Source of the DNA: Pseudomonadota bacterium
Lineage (GTDB): Bacteria > Pseudomonadota > Gammaproteobacteria > Pseudomonadales > Pseudohongiellaceae
DNA length: 5,637 nucleotides
Direction: 5' to 3'
NCBI GenBank assembly: GCA_022563075.1
Contig: JADFOC010000212.1
Coordinates: 1-5,637 of the forward strand
Both the position numbers and the translations under genes were made by a program. The notes beneath the pieces are model-generated. The model was not told the origin of the DNA, made no database searches, and saw only the letters and a list, made by a program, of their open reading frames with translations. Of this stretch, positions 1 through 5,637 are shown piece after piece. Every line of letters starts with the position of its first letter. Position 1 is the stretch's first letter.

Positions 1-196
1 CAAGATTGAGAATAATGTTGGTATTAGTTTGTGAAAGTTTTTCTTCGATCTCTTCAGTATTGGTAATGTCCAATTCGCTGCGATCAAAAAACTTCAGTTG
101 CCATTGTTTTGACAAGGTGCAAGTAGGCCAGAGATTTCGCAGTGTCTTGCCGAGCTGGCCATTGGCACCGGTTACCGTTACATTGTTGGCAGTCAC
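1..196 (-). CDS. rmlD: dTDP-4-dehydrorhamnose reductase, N-terminal part (cut by window edge)
   Basis: RmlD reduces dTDP-4-keto-L-rhamnose to dTDP-L-rhamnose with NAD(P)H in the cytoplasm, the last step of the donor pathway. Only the first 65 codons are present; the frame is still open at base 1. Seen: a Rossmann nucleotide-binding loop TGANGQLG at residues 9-16 and RSELDIT at residues 39-45, both typical of the RmlD N-terminus, then NIILNL leading toward the expected 'NAAAYT' strand beyond the edge. The start is a GTG at 196-194 that overlaps the rmlC stop as GTGA, a junction typical of translational coupling. No strong Shine-Dalgarno sequence precedes it. The short leader before the Rossmann strand (VTANNVTV) is slightly longer than usual but acceptable. 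The family call is firm; completeness cannot be judged. Confidence 0.9.
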   Translation of the reverse strand, partial: MTANNVTVTGANGQLGKTLRNLWPTCTLSKQWQLKFFDRSELDITNTEEIEEKLSQTNTNIILNL

Positions 197-738
197 GGGT
201 AGGCGGGTGCTTCGGCGAGACGTTTTGCATTTTTATCTTTGTCGGACAGTAGCGGGTCAGCATCGACTAGCGGCCAATCGATCGCGACTTTTTTATCATT
301 CCACAACAAACTGTTATCGTCTTCTGGATGGTAATACTCGGTGCACTTATACGAGAGCTCTGCCGATTCACTCATTACATAAAAACCGTGAGCGAATCCA
401 GCAGGCACCCAAAGCTGCTTCTTGTTTTCTGCCGATAAGATGACGCCGACCCATTGACCAAAGTGTTCGGAGTGTTTCCTTAAATCGACAGCGACATCGA
501 ATATCTCTCCTGATACAACTCTGGCTAGCTTTCCCTGTGGATGTTGCAGCTGATAGTGCAAGCCACGCAGAGTTCCTCGAGCCGATTTGCTTTGGTTGTC
601 CTGTACAAAAGTGACCTCTATGCCCTCATCAGTGAAGAACGACTGACGCCAGGTCTCCATGAAATAACCACGTTCATCGCCATGCACAGTTGGTTCAAAG
701 ATGAGTATATCCGGAATTGATGTCTCGATGATTTTCAA
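193..738 (-). CDS. rmlC: dTDP-4-dehydrorhamnose 3,5-epimerase
   Basis: RmlC epimerises C3 and C5 of dTDP-4-keto-6-deoxy-D-glucose to give dTDP-4-keto-L-rhamnose in the cytoplasm. The protein is a cupin; 181 residues is the normal family length. Seen: opening KIIETSIPDILIFEP, GDERGYFMETW (residues 20-30), RGTLRGLHYQ (54-63) with the presumed catalytic His61, GKLARVVSGEIFDVAVDLR (69-87), VPAGFAHGFYV (111-121), YKCTEYYHPEDD (130-141) with the active-site Tyr130, and Asp168 near the C-terminus as the likely His partner. I chose a TTG start at 738-736: it puts KIIETSIPD at the N-terminus as in the family, lies one base after the rmlA stop, and has GGAAG 9 bases upstream. An ATG at 783 would add 15 residues that overlap the end of rmlA and match nothing in the family. 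It is probably translated by reinitiation after rmlA. Confidence 0.95.
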   Translation of the reverse strand: MKIIETSIPDILIFEPTVHGDERGYFMETWRQSFFTDEGIEVTFVQDNQSKSARGTLRGLHYQLQHPQGKLARVVSGEIFDVAVDLRKHSEHFGQWVGVILSAENKKQLWVPAGFAHGFYVMSESAELSYKCTEYYHPEDDNSLLWNDKKVAIDWPLVDADPLLSDKDKNAKRLAEAPAYP

Positions 739-739
739 A

Positions 740-1612
740 CTATCGATCTTCCAGAAGTTCGAGCAGGTACTGACCATAGCCACTCTTGTTTAGATTTTCG
801 GCGAGAGACCTCAACTGCTTGGCATCAATAAAGTTTTGCCTGAAGGCGATTTCTTCCGGGCAACCGATCTTCAATCCCTGCCGCTCTTCTAATACTCGGA
901 TGAAGTTGGCCGCATCTAACAGCGATTGGATAGTGCCGGTATCGAGCCACGCCGTGCCACGGTCGAATAGCTCGACTCGTAGGGCATTGCGCTGCAGATA
1001 GACCTTATTTACATCGGTAATTTCCAGCTCTCCACGGGCCGATGGTTTGATCGATTTGGCGATCTCCACCACGTCGTTGTCATACATGTAGAGTCCCGTC
1101 ACCGCATAGTGAGACTTGGGATTTTCCGGTTTCTCTTCCAGATCTATCGCCCGATTATTCTCATCCAGTACCACCACGCCATAGCGTTCCGGGTCGTTGA
1201 CATAGTAGGCAAAGATACTTGCTCCCTGGGTTTGTTCGACCGCGCTTTTTAGAGTATCTTCGATACGATTCCCATAAAAAATATTGTCTCCCAGTATCAG
1301 GCACACCCTGCTAGTGCCGATAAATTCTTCACCGATGATAAAGGCCTGAGCGATACCCTCGGGTTTGGGCTGTTGCGCATAACTAATTTCAATTCCCCAC
1401 CGCCTGCCGTCGGCCAATAACTTCTGATAGGTAGCGGTATCTTCCGGCGTGGTAATGATCAGTATCTCTCTGATTCCGGCCTGCAGCAGTGTCGCCAGCG
1501 GATAGTAGATCAAGGGCTTGTCATACACCGGCATCAACTGCTTACTCACGGTGATGGTCATGGGGTGCAGTCGAGAACCGGTGCCGCCCGCCAAAATAAT
1601 TCCTTTTGTCAT
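740..1612 (-). CDS. rmlA: glucose-1-phosphate thymidylyltransferase
   Basis: RmlA joins dTTP and glucose-1-phosphate to dTDP-glucose, the committed and usually feedback-inhibited step of dTDP-L-rhamnose synthesis. The 290 residues match the full family length. Seen: nucleotide-binding loop [11 protein letters not shown] (residues 9-19), [12 protein letters not shown] (22-33), [11 protein letters not shown] (81-91), [10 protein letters not shown] with metal-binding Asp109, EEKPENPKS (159-167), the substrate segment VTGLYMYD (171-178), [11 protein letters not shown] (192-202) and GTAWLDTGT with the second metal-binding Asp224. The ATG at 1612 gives the canonical N-terminus [11 protein letters not shown] weak GAG-type ribosome site lies about 10 bases upstream in the 23-base gap after the epimerase gene. 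The gene ends in TAG one base before the rmlC start. No defect is visible. Confidence 0.97.
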   Translation of the reverse strand: MTKGIILAGGTGSRLHPMTITVSKQLMPVYDKPLIYYPLATLLQAGIREILIITTPEDTATYQKLLADGRRWGIEISYAQQPKPEGIAQAFIIGEEFIGTSRVCLILGDNIFYGNRIEDTLKSAVEQTQGASIFAYYVNDPERYGVVVLDENNRAIDLEEKPENPKSHYAVTGLYMYDNDVVEIAKSIKPSARGELEITDVNKVYLQRNALRVELFDRGTAWLDTGTIQSLLDAANFIRVLEERQGLKIGCPEEIAFRQNFIDAKQLRSLAENLNKSGYGQYLLELLEDR

Positions 1613-1635
1613 TAACTTACTCGCGGCTGTGTCAT

Positions 1636-2640
1636 TCAGAGATTTCGTTGCAGTGTGTTCACTATTGCAGGGAGCTCATCGTAAAGCGTCGTAGCAGGAG
1701 AAAATCCCAGCTCAGTCTGTAACTGCTCATTGGAAAATAGGTTGCTGCTCACCAGATTTCGATAAGTTCGAATTCCGAGGCCACCGTTTCCCAAGCCCGC
1801 TCTGGCCAGTAATTCGGCGACGGCAGAAGCGGCATATAATACCACACGCGGCGTGTGCCACCGTGGCTTTTTTCGATTCAGCAGCTGGTAAATCGCCGCC
1901 TCAATTTCGTTGATCAGATAGTCTTCACCGTCGGTGACGTAATAGGTTTTGCCCGACGTCTGTTCGGAGTTCGCCACCAGCATGGCAGCCGCACACAGGT
2001 CATGCACGCTTACCAGCGACAGTGTGTTATCGAGACGCGGTAATGGCGGCAAACGCCGTTTGGCAATCAGCTCAATCATGCGCCGGATATTGCCTTTCAT
2101 TCCCACACCATACACATTCACCGGTCGTAAGATACAGACATCGATCTCGCCCTGCGACTGCGCCTGCAGCAAGAGCTGCTCAGACTGCCATTTCGTCCTG
2201 GCGTAGTGCGTGGCTGTCGTAGGATGAGTGGTAGGACGCGTGGTCGGCTGGGCAGAACTCTGCTGCGGTGCCTGCGCGAGAGCGCTACTGAAGAAAATGA
2301 TTCGGCGTACACCGCTTGCCTTGGCAGCGTGTAATAACGCTTCGGTGCCCGCCAGATTGATGTTCTCCATTGCCGTAGCATCGGTCGCCTCCACATGAGC
2401 CACCCCGGCGAGGTGAAAGACTGTGTCAACCCCGATACAAGCTGGCGTGAGTTTCTCGGCGTCGAAAATATCGGCTGTATAACAATTTTCAGATGGGACT
2501 GCGTTTAGTGGCAAGGAGGAAGAACCTGGTCGCAGTAGCACATTCACATGCAACGGCTGCGCCATTAGCTCTCGGCAAAGCTGCCGGCCAATAAATCCGC
2601 TGGCCCCCGTTACCAATACTTTTTTCGTGGAGCCGGTCAT
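1636..2640 (-). CDS. NAD-dependent epimerase/dehydratase family protein (extended SDR), nucleotide-sugar epimerase or 4-ketoreductase
   Basis: A 334-residue extended short-chain dehydrogenase/reductase, a cytoplasmic enzyme that acts on a nucleotide sugar. Seen: Rossmann loop TGASGFIG (residues 11-18), D57 after the third strand, FHLAGVAH (75-82), [12 protein letters not shown] (95-106), FFSSA with the catalytic Ser at 118/119, the Tyr146-Lys150 pair in YARTK, and [13 protein letters not shown] (172-184). The 'R-P..VYG.G.KGN' stretch and the overall layout recall the WbpV/WreQ/Gne-like sugar epimerase and reductase group of O-antigen loci. Substrate cannot be read from sequence: UDP-GlcNAc/UDP-Glc 4-epimerase or reductase of a 4-keto-6-deoxy sugar are both possible. 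The start ATG overlaps the glycosyltransferase stop as ATGA. Odd: just before the active-site Tyr there is a PTT-repeat (residues 132-142) where relatives have a short loop. It is not RmlB, which is longer and has a different motif set. Confidence 0.85.
   Translation of the reverse strand: MTGSTKKVLVTGASGFIGRQLCRELMAQPLHVNVLLRPGSSSLPLNAVPSENCYTADIFDAEKLTPACIGVDTVFHLAGVAHVEATDATAMENINLAGTEALLHAAKASGVRRIIFFSSALAQAPQQSSAQPTTRPTTHPTTATHYARTKWQSEQLLLQAQSQGEIDVCILRPVNVYGVGMKGNIRRMIELIAKRRLPPLPRLDNTLSLVSVHDLCAAAMLVANSEQTSGKTYYVTDGEDYLINEIEAAIYQLLNRKKPRWHTPRVVLYAASAVAELLARAGLGNGGLGIRTYRNLVSSNLFSNEQLQTELGFSPATTLYDELPAIVNTLQRNL
2198..2246 (-). repeat. in-frame PTT[R/H] micro-repeat before the epimerase active site
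   Basis: The epimerase gene encodes [12 protein letters not shown] (residues 132-143) directly before the catalytic YARTK. The three units use different synonymous codons (CCGACCACG, CCTACCACT, CCTACGACA), so the repeat is older than a recent slippage event or is kept at the protein level. Related enzymes usually carry a short Pro/Asp-containing loop here, so this is probably a modest loop expansion. The frame stays open, so the gene is not broken. Confidence 0.6.
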
Positions 2641-3482
2641 CGAATAAACCGCCAGCCATAAGTGTTGAAGAAACGAAAACCAGACTTAACGAACATCCCG
2701 ATATGCCTGACGCCCTTGCCCGCACTGTGGCCACCGTGATGTTTAATTTTCATTGCCGGTAGATAGGCTAGTCTACCGTTCTTAGCTAGTCGCAATGACA
2801 GATCAAAATCTTCAAAGTACATGAAATATTTTTCATCGAAGCCTCCGACTTGCTTTAGTAAATCGCTGCGACATAGCATAAAACAACCACTGACGATAGT
2901 TATGCCATCACAGGGTTGTGCTTCATCCAGGTCGTGCATTTCGAACCTGGCGAGGCGTTTATAGAATAGTCTTTTCAACCAAGCAGGAAAAAACCCGCGC
3001 ACGGCGAATGTCAACACGGACGGATAACGTTTGCAGAGATGTTGTTTGTGGCCATCGCCGTTAGTTGCATGAGGGCTGACAACGGCAACTTGCCGGTTGT
3101 CCTCAAGATAAGCTACGCCTTGCTGCAGGCAATCTTCAACTAACTCCACATCGGGGTTAAGCAACAAGTGATAGTCGGCTTCGGTGGCGTGGATGACCAG
3201 ATTATGGGCCGAACCATAACCTATGTTGCCCTGTCCTTTTATCAGGCGTAACTCACTGCCTATGGCGGAGAGCTCTTCGTCGAACTCCGCGAATGCGCTC
3301 AGTTCCAGACGATGCTCATTGCTATTGTCCACCAGGAATATAGTCGAGCTTGCAACCTGCCCGGCAAGCTTGAGTTTCGCCAGCGCGGAAATGAGAGACC
3401 GGAGGGTGATCTGCAATTCCTGAATAGGTGAGTTGTAACAGACAATTGAAATGGACAGGGAGGTATTTGGATTGTCACTCAC
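2637..3482 (-). CDS. glycosyltransferase family 2, probable rhamnosyltransferase (WbbL-like)
   Basis: A 281-residue GT-A fold glycosyltransferase that should move a sugar from a nucleotide donor onto a growing lipid-linked glycan at the inner face of the cytoplasmic membrane. Seen: SISIVCYNS (residues 10-18), IFLVDNSN (48-55), GNIGYGSAHN (85-94), LLLNPDVEL (106-114) as the DxD-equivalent metal/donor motif, VSGCFMLCRSDLL (197-209), and GGFDEKYFMYFEDFDLSLRL (213-232) with the Glu224-Asp225 catalytic pair, then KHHGGHSAGKG. The YFMY-ED-DL-LRL block is shared with E. coli WbbL rhamnosyltransferase, and the adjacent rml genes agree. No membrane span is evident; a basic patch (WLKRLFYKRLARF, 168-180) could sit at the membrane. 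The start is GTG: an in-frame TAA lies four codons upstream, and no other start precedes the first conserved strand. The stop overlaps the next gene (ATGA). Donor and acceptor are inferred. Confidence 0.88.
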   Translation of the reverse strand: MSDNPNTSLSISIVCYNSPIQELQITLRSLISALAKLKLAGQVASSTIFLVDNSNEHRLELSAFAEFDEELSAIGSELRLIKGQGNIGYGSAHNLVIHATEADYHLLLNPDVELVEDCLQQGVAYLEDNRQVAVVSPHATNGDGHKQHLCKRYPSVLTFAVRGFFPAWLKRLFYKRLARFEMHDLDEAQPCDGITIVSGCFMLCRSDLLKQVGGFDEKYFMYFEDFDLSLRLAKNGRLAYLPAMKIKHHGGHSAGKGVRHIGMFVKSGFRFFNTYGWRFIR

Positions 3483-3502
3483 AGCTAACTTTTATTGAAT
3501 TC

Positions 3503-3536
3503 TTGTTTAACTATTGTTTAAACTATTGTTCAACTA
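3503..3536. repeat. three tandem copies of an 11-12 bp AT-rich unit across a stop codon
   Basis: Plus-strand units are TTGTTTAACTA (3503-3513), TTGTTTAAACTA (3514-3525) and TTGTTCAACTA (3526-3536). The third copy encodes the last residues of the 255-aa exported protein and the second holds its TAG stop; the first lies in the 40-bp gap before the glycosyltransferase start. The units may be a remnant of local duplication, a protein-binding site, or AT-rich spacer DNA with promoter potential toward the glycosyltransferase gene. The copies are plain in the sequence; the role is unknown. Confidence 0.7.
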
Positions 3537-4290
3537 AGCGATCGCCGAAGGGGGTGGAGACAACCCGCATGCCGTCCGGTACATCTTCCGGCGCTATTCT
3601 TCTGGGGGTAAATCTCCGGTTGGTGTTCGCGGCTGCATTGGCATCGCCTCTGCTGGCTGTCCGGTCACGCAAAGCAGCAAACGGGTTGCTTGCGTTACCG
3701 CCCGGTTCTGCATCGGTGCCCACTACTTCCTGCCCCGGAGCCTGGGCCGTGACCGTTTCCAGCACCTGCACTGGTCTGGATGCCAACGGCGCTCCGTTGG
3801 TCAGACTCAGCTGCGCAATATTGCCCGCGCTGTTGCAGCTCACGCCTTTATCCGGGAAGGCGACGCATTGGGATTCGCCGGGGAAGCGCACCGACACCTT
3901 GCCGGCACCGATATCCACAATGGCGTACTGACTGTATTGGCTAATCCGAGTATTGGCATCCGGCCTGGCCCTGATGACAATAGTGCTGCCATCCCTATGG
4001 TTCAATATGGCCGTGTACCTGTCGCCAATTCGGGTGGTGCCAAGCAGAGTGAACTCCGGCTGTGAGATGGTCGCCCGCGCTCCCTGGGACGCCCTCGATC
4101 GGCGTTGTACCGCGCTCTGCGTGCTATCGACGGCTTCGAATAGGTTGAAGTTTTGGGCACTGCTTGTGGCATTATTGGTGCTGCCAGCCACCGCATCCAC
4201 CTGAGCGAAAGCCGTACTCAGGACCAAGCTCAAGAGCAGGAATAGAATACATGATAATTTGGTCATTGGCTGGTGAGAGCTAGGGTTCAT
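3523..4290 (-). CDS. exported protein of unknown function, signal peptide plus small beta-type domain
   Basis: I do not recognise this 255-residue protein with certainty. Seen: an N-terminal signal peptide with hydrophobic core ILFLLLSLVLS and a likely signal peptidase I site after AFA (29|30); a spacer; a compact segment of alternating hydrophobic residues (about 78-165) starting FTLLGTTRIGDRYTAIL, with Cys142 and Cys152 that could form a disulfide in the periplasm; a low-complexity Ala/Asn/Arg linker (about 185-228); and a tail APEDVPDGMRVVSTPFGD that looks conserved. The central segment vaguely resembles the small beta domains of GspC/PilP-type secretion and pilus proteins, but this is weak. 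Cys14 sits inside the signal peptide and is a poor lipobox. A second ATG at 4266 (Met9) gives a more usual signal peptide; neither start has a good ribosome site. The 40-bp spacing to the glycosyltransferase gene allows co-transcription. Confidence 0.75.
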   Translation of the reverse strand: MNPSSHQPMTKLSCILFLLLSLVLSTAFAQVDAVAGSTNNATSSAQNFNLFEAVDSTQSAVQRRSRASQGARATISQPEFTLLGTTRIGDRYTAILNHRDGSTIVIRARPDANTRISQYSQYAIVDIGAGKVSVRFPGESQCVAFPDKGVSCNSAGNIAQLSLTNGAPLASRPVQVLETVTAQAPGQEVVGTDAEPGGNASNPFAALRDRTASRGDANAAANTNRRFTPRRIAPEDVPDGMRVVSTPFGDRLVEQ

Positions 4291-4427
4291 AAAAACGCAC
4301 TATTTGGGGTTGCTTTCTATTAGTGATACTTTTTCTCAGATCAGGTGGCAGCTATCCGGCTGGTACGATCAAGCCTTGCCGATATGTCGGTACTCCACTG
4401 TTCCTAGATCATTAGTCTATCTGTCGA

Positions 4428-4436
4428 ATAGTAGCA
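4428..4436 (-). promoter_or_regulatory. candidate extended -10 promoter element
   Basis: The minus strand reads TGCTACTAT, which fits the extended -10 pattern TGnTAnnnT of sigma-70 promoters. No good -35 box lies 17 bp upstream. Transcription would start near 4421 and give a leader of roughly 130 nt before the ATG at 4290. This is a single short match in a 443-bp gap and could be chance. Confidence 0.2.
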
Positions 4437-4445
4437 CTGTTTAGT

Positions 4446-4473
4446 TTGACTCTCTGCACACTATATCAGTCAA
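4446..4473. promoter_or_regulatory. inverted repeat TTGACT-N16-AGTCAA, possible operator
   Basis: Two perfect 6-bp arms are separated by 16 bp, just upstream of the candidate -10 element at 4428-4436. The spacing would suit a dimeric DNA-binding protein. Six-base arms arise by chance fairly often, so this is only a candidate. Confidence 0.2.
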
Positions 4474-4499
4474 TATTCAGCTAATTCAGGCCGAAGAAG

Positions 4500-4513
4500 C
4501 CCGATTTCTCGGG
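4500..4513 (-). terminator. hairpin with GAAA tetraloop, weak terminator candidate
   Basis: Read on the minus strand, CCCGA-GAAA-TCGGG forms a 5-bp GC-rich stem closed by a GNRA-type loop, followed by CTTCTTC rather than a clean U-run. It lies about 220 bp after the stop of the RTX/S-layer-like gene. It may be a 3' end or processing structure of that transcript, or a leader structure of the next one. Confidence 0.25.
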
Positions 4514-4656
4514 AATCAGGTTTAGTCTCTGCCTTCTCGACAGCAGGTTCACGTATTGAGATTCGTCAGGGCAACTATGCGAGTACTACGCCCGGTTTAT
4601 CGGATGTCCGGCATTGAGGCCTTGTGAACCGGGGGTTCTGTGATCTAAGCCCGCAA

Positions 4657-4673
4657 CGCTCTGAGGGTGAGCG
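4657..4673 (-). terminator. short stem-loop 60 bp after the RTX/S-layer-like gene
   Basis: The minus strand reads CGCTC-ACCCTCA-GAGCG, a 5-bp stem (6 with a G-U pair) with a 7-base loop. It is the first GC-rich hairpin after the stop codon at 4734, but no T-run follows, so an intrinsic terminator call is weak. Confidence 0.2.
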
Positions 4674-4733
4674 CAGGACAGAGAGATGAAACCGGTATAG
4701 CGAGGTCTTGCCCCCCATGCCCTGCCGAGCTGT

Positions 4734-5637
4734 TTAAGAAATAATAGCCGTGTTCGCCGCGGCAGCAGTGCCCAGAGCGCTAAGGTCGGTTACACCAATC
4801 AACGCAATGACCAGGTCAACGCCTGCATCATAAGCAGTATTGCCATCCTGGTTGCTCACAATATAGGTGTTGCCAGCATGCACGAAAGCCGCTATTTCTT
4901 CCGCTGCGTTAGCGAAGCTCGTAGAAAGTGCTGCCGTAATCTTCTGAGCCAGTGTCGCAGTCGCTGCAGCCGTACCAGCAAACGTCATGATGCCGTTACT
5001 TGCAGTCGCTGTAAGATTAGTTATACCTGTAGCTAGCGCTGTAGTTACGTCAGCAATATTGGAGTGGATACCGAAAACGGCGTCAATATCAACCGTGTCA
5101 GCAACGGTTACGTCACTTGAACTGGTAAAACCGGTGATAGTGACATTGACCAGCGCTAGAGTACCACCAGTCGCAGTTGTCACGGTGACTATGTCATTGT
5201 TAGCCGTAGAAGCTGACAAATCCACCGAGAAAATCTGCGCACCACCGGTGATGAAATTGTCACCCGAGCTACCGACAACAGAGAAGCCAGTAGTCGCGCC
5301 AGTCCCGTTAAAAGTGAAATCACCCGATGAGGCGCTCGCATCCACAGCAAAGTTGGTCTGCAAGGCAATAGCCGTTGTAGTAATGCTGACTTCCTGCGAA
5401 CCGGTTACACCGATGCTGGTCAATGCCAAAGCATTAGCCAGTGAAGTCACTATAGTGGCATCTGTAGCCTGAATGTTGAGAATTTCAACACCAACAAGGC
5501 TAGGCGCGGTCAGGGTAATAGTAACAACGCCGGCATCATTATCACTCACGTTAAAATTTACCGTGTCGATCTGACCAGGAGTCAGGGCACCGATAATATC
5601 CAACGTCACTGTGGTTGAGTCTTCAATTGTCACGTTT
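4734..5637 (-). CDS. C-terminal part of a large RTX/S-layer-like exported protein (5' end outside window)
   Basis: About 301 codons ending in TAA. The frame is open through the window edge (an Asn codon precedes the GTG at 5633), so that GTG is internal, not a start. The residues are mostly Thr, Ala, Val, Ile, Ser, Gly and Asp, with no Arg, Cys or Trp and one Lys. This very acidic, Cys-free make-up is typical of RTX and S-layer proteins sent directly to the outside by type I secretion. Seen: beta-repeat text of the kind VEILNIQATDA...FAVDASASSGDFTFNGTG, one RTX-like piece SSGDNFITGG (coded near 5240-5275) but no run of GGxGxD nonapeptides, and a C-terminal block FVHAGNTYIVSNQDGN...DLVIALIGVTDLSALG that resembles the ends of RsaA-like and 'bluetail'-type proteins. 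The C-terminus would carry the uncleaved secretion signal. No transporter gene is visible. Alternatives: a large adhesin or a bacterial cadherin-like protein. Confidence 0.75.
   Translation of the reverse strand, partial: NVTIEDSTTVTLDIIGALTPGQIDTVNFNVSDNDAGVVTITLTAPSLVGVEILNIQATDATIVTSLANALALTSIGVTGSQEVSITTTAIALQTNFAVDASASSGDFTFNGTGATTGFSVVGSSGDNFITGGAQIFSVDLSASTANNDIVTVTTATGGTLALVNVTITGFTSSSDVTVADTVDIDAVFGIHSNIADVTTALATGITNLTATASNGIMTFAGTAAATATLAQKITAALSTSFANAAEEIAAFVHAGNTYIVSNQDGNTAYDAGVDLVIALIGVTDLSALGTAAAANTAIIS

Larger units (their letters stand above)
4291..4733. other. 443-bp intergenic region without a convincing gene
   Basis: The gap lies between the stop of the RTX/S-layer-like gene and the start of the 255-aa exported protein. 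I find no credible coding frame, tRNA or known riboswitch pattern. It contains several short inverted repeats: CGCTC/GAGCG (4657-4673), GAACC-GGG-GGTTC (4626-4638), CCCGA-TTTC-TCGGG (4500-4513) and TTGACT/AGTCAA (4446-4473). None is followed by a good T-run on the minus strand. The region must carry the end of the upstream transcript and, most likely, the promoter and leader of the downstream genes. Confidence 0.6.

Noticed and set aside
6..443. Plus-strand open frame of 145 codons
   Set aside because: It lies antisense to rmlD and rmlC, whose motifs are unmistakable, and its product shows no family features.
739..783. An upstream ATG start for rmlC at 783
   Set aside because: It adds 15 residues that overlap rmlA and do not match the RmlC N-terminus; the TTG at 738 gives the canonical start and length.
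2118..2734. Minus-strand frames inside the epimerase and glycosyltransferase genes
   Set aside because: They overlap well-supported genes in another frame and show no motifs.
3428..3931. Plus-strand open frame of 167 codons
   Set aside because: It is antisense to the exported-protein gene and the start of the glycosyltransferase gene; its product is low in recognisable motifs.
4620..4640. Possible tRNA T-arm (GGTTC next to GAACC)
   Set aside because: The surrounding bases do not give an acceptor stem, D-arm or anticodon arm; it is only a 5-bp hairpin with a 3-base loop.
4987..5472. Plus-strand open frame of 161 codons with hydrophobic Val/Ala-rich product
   Set aside because: It mirrors the Thr/Ala/Val-rich codons of the S-layer-like gene; long antisense frames are expected from such composition, and the product looks membrane-like only because of this.
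1..5637. CRISPR array, insertion sequence, integrase or toxin-antitoxin pair
   Set aside because: No regularly spaced repeats, transposase motifs, terminal inverted repeats or small paired genes were seen.

Overview
All six supportable genes lie on the minus strand, so the window reads biologically from right to left. The gene content (RmlA/RmlC/RmlD, a WbbL-type glycosyltransferase, an RTX/S-layer-like exported protein), the tight ATGA/GTGA junctions and the moderate base composition point to a Gram-negative proteobacterium. The protein styles would fit an aquatic gammaproteobacterium, but this is an inference and no taxonomic marker is present.

Right part (4734-5637): the C-terminal ~300 residues of a large Thr/Ala/Val/Ile-rich protein with no Arg, Cys or Trp and one Lys. 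It looks like the tail of an RTX/S-layer-type protein exported by type I secretion, and its 5' end lies outside the window. Next comes a 443-bp gap without a convincing gene (4291-4733), which holds several short inverted repeats and perhaps a promoter. After that is a 255-aa exported protein of unknown function (3523-4290): signal peptide, compact beta-type domain with two Cys, low-complexity linker and short C-terminal tail.

Left part (1-3482): a compact cell-surface polysaccharide cluster, in transcription order GT2 glycosyltransferase, NAD-dependent epimerase/reductase, rmlA, rmlC, rmlD (cut by the window edge). The junctions are ATGA overlap, 23-bp gap, 1-bp gap and GTGA overlap, which indicates one translationally linked operon. 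RmlA, RmlC and RmlD are three of the four dTDP-L-rhamnose enzymes; RmlB is not in the window. The GT2 protein is a plausible rhamnosyltransferase using that donor, and the epimerase probably supplies or modifies a second nucleotide sugar.

The functional idea worth testing is that an S-layer-like exported protein sits beside O-polysaccharide genes, as in Caulobacter, where the S-layer is anchored on an O-polysaccharide. I see no clearly new system. The least explained elements are the 255-aa exported protein, a PTT-repeat insertion next to the epimerase active site, a three-copy AT-rich repeat at a gene junction, and the frequent use of non-ATG starts in the operon.
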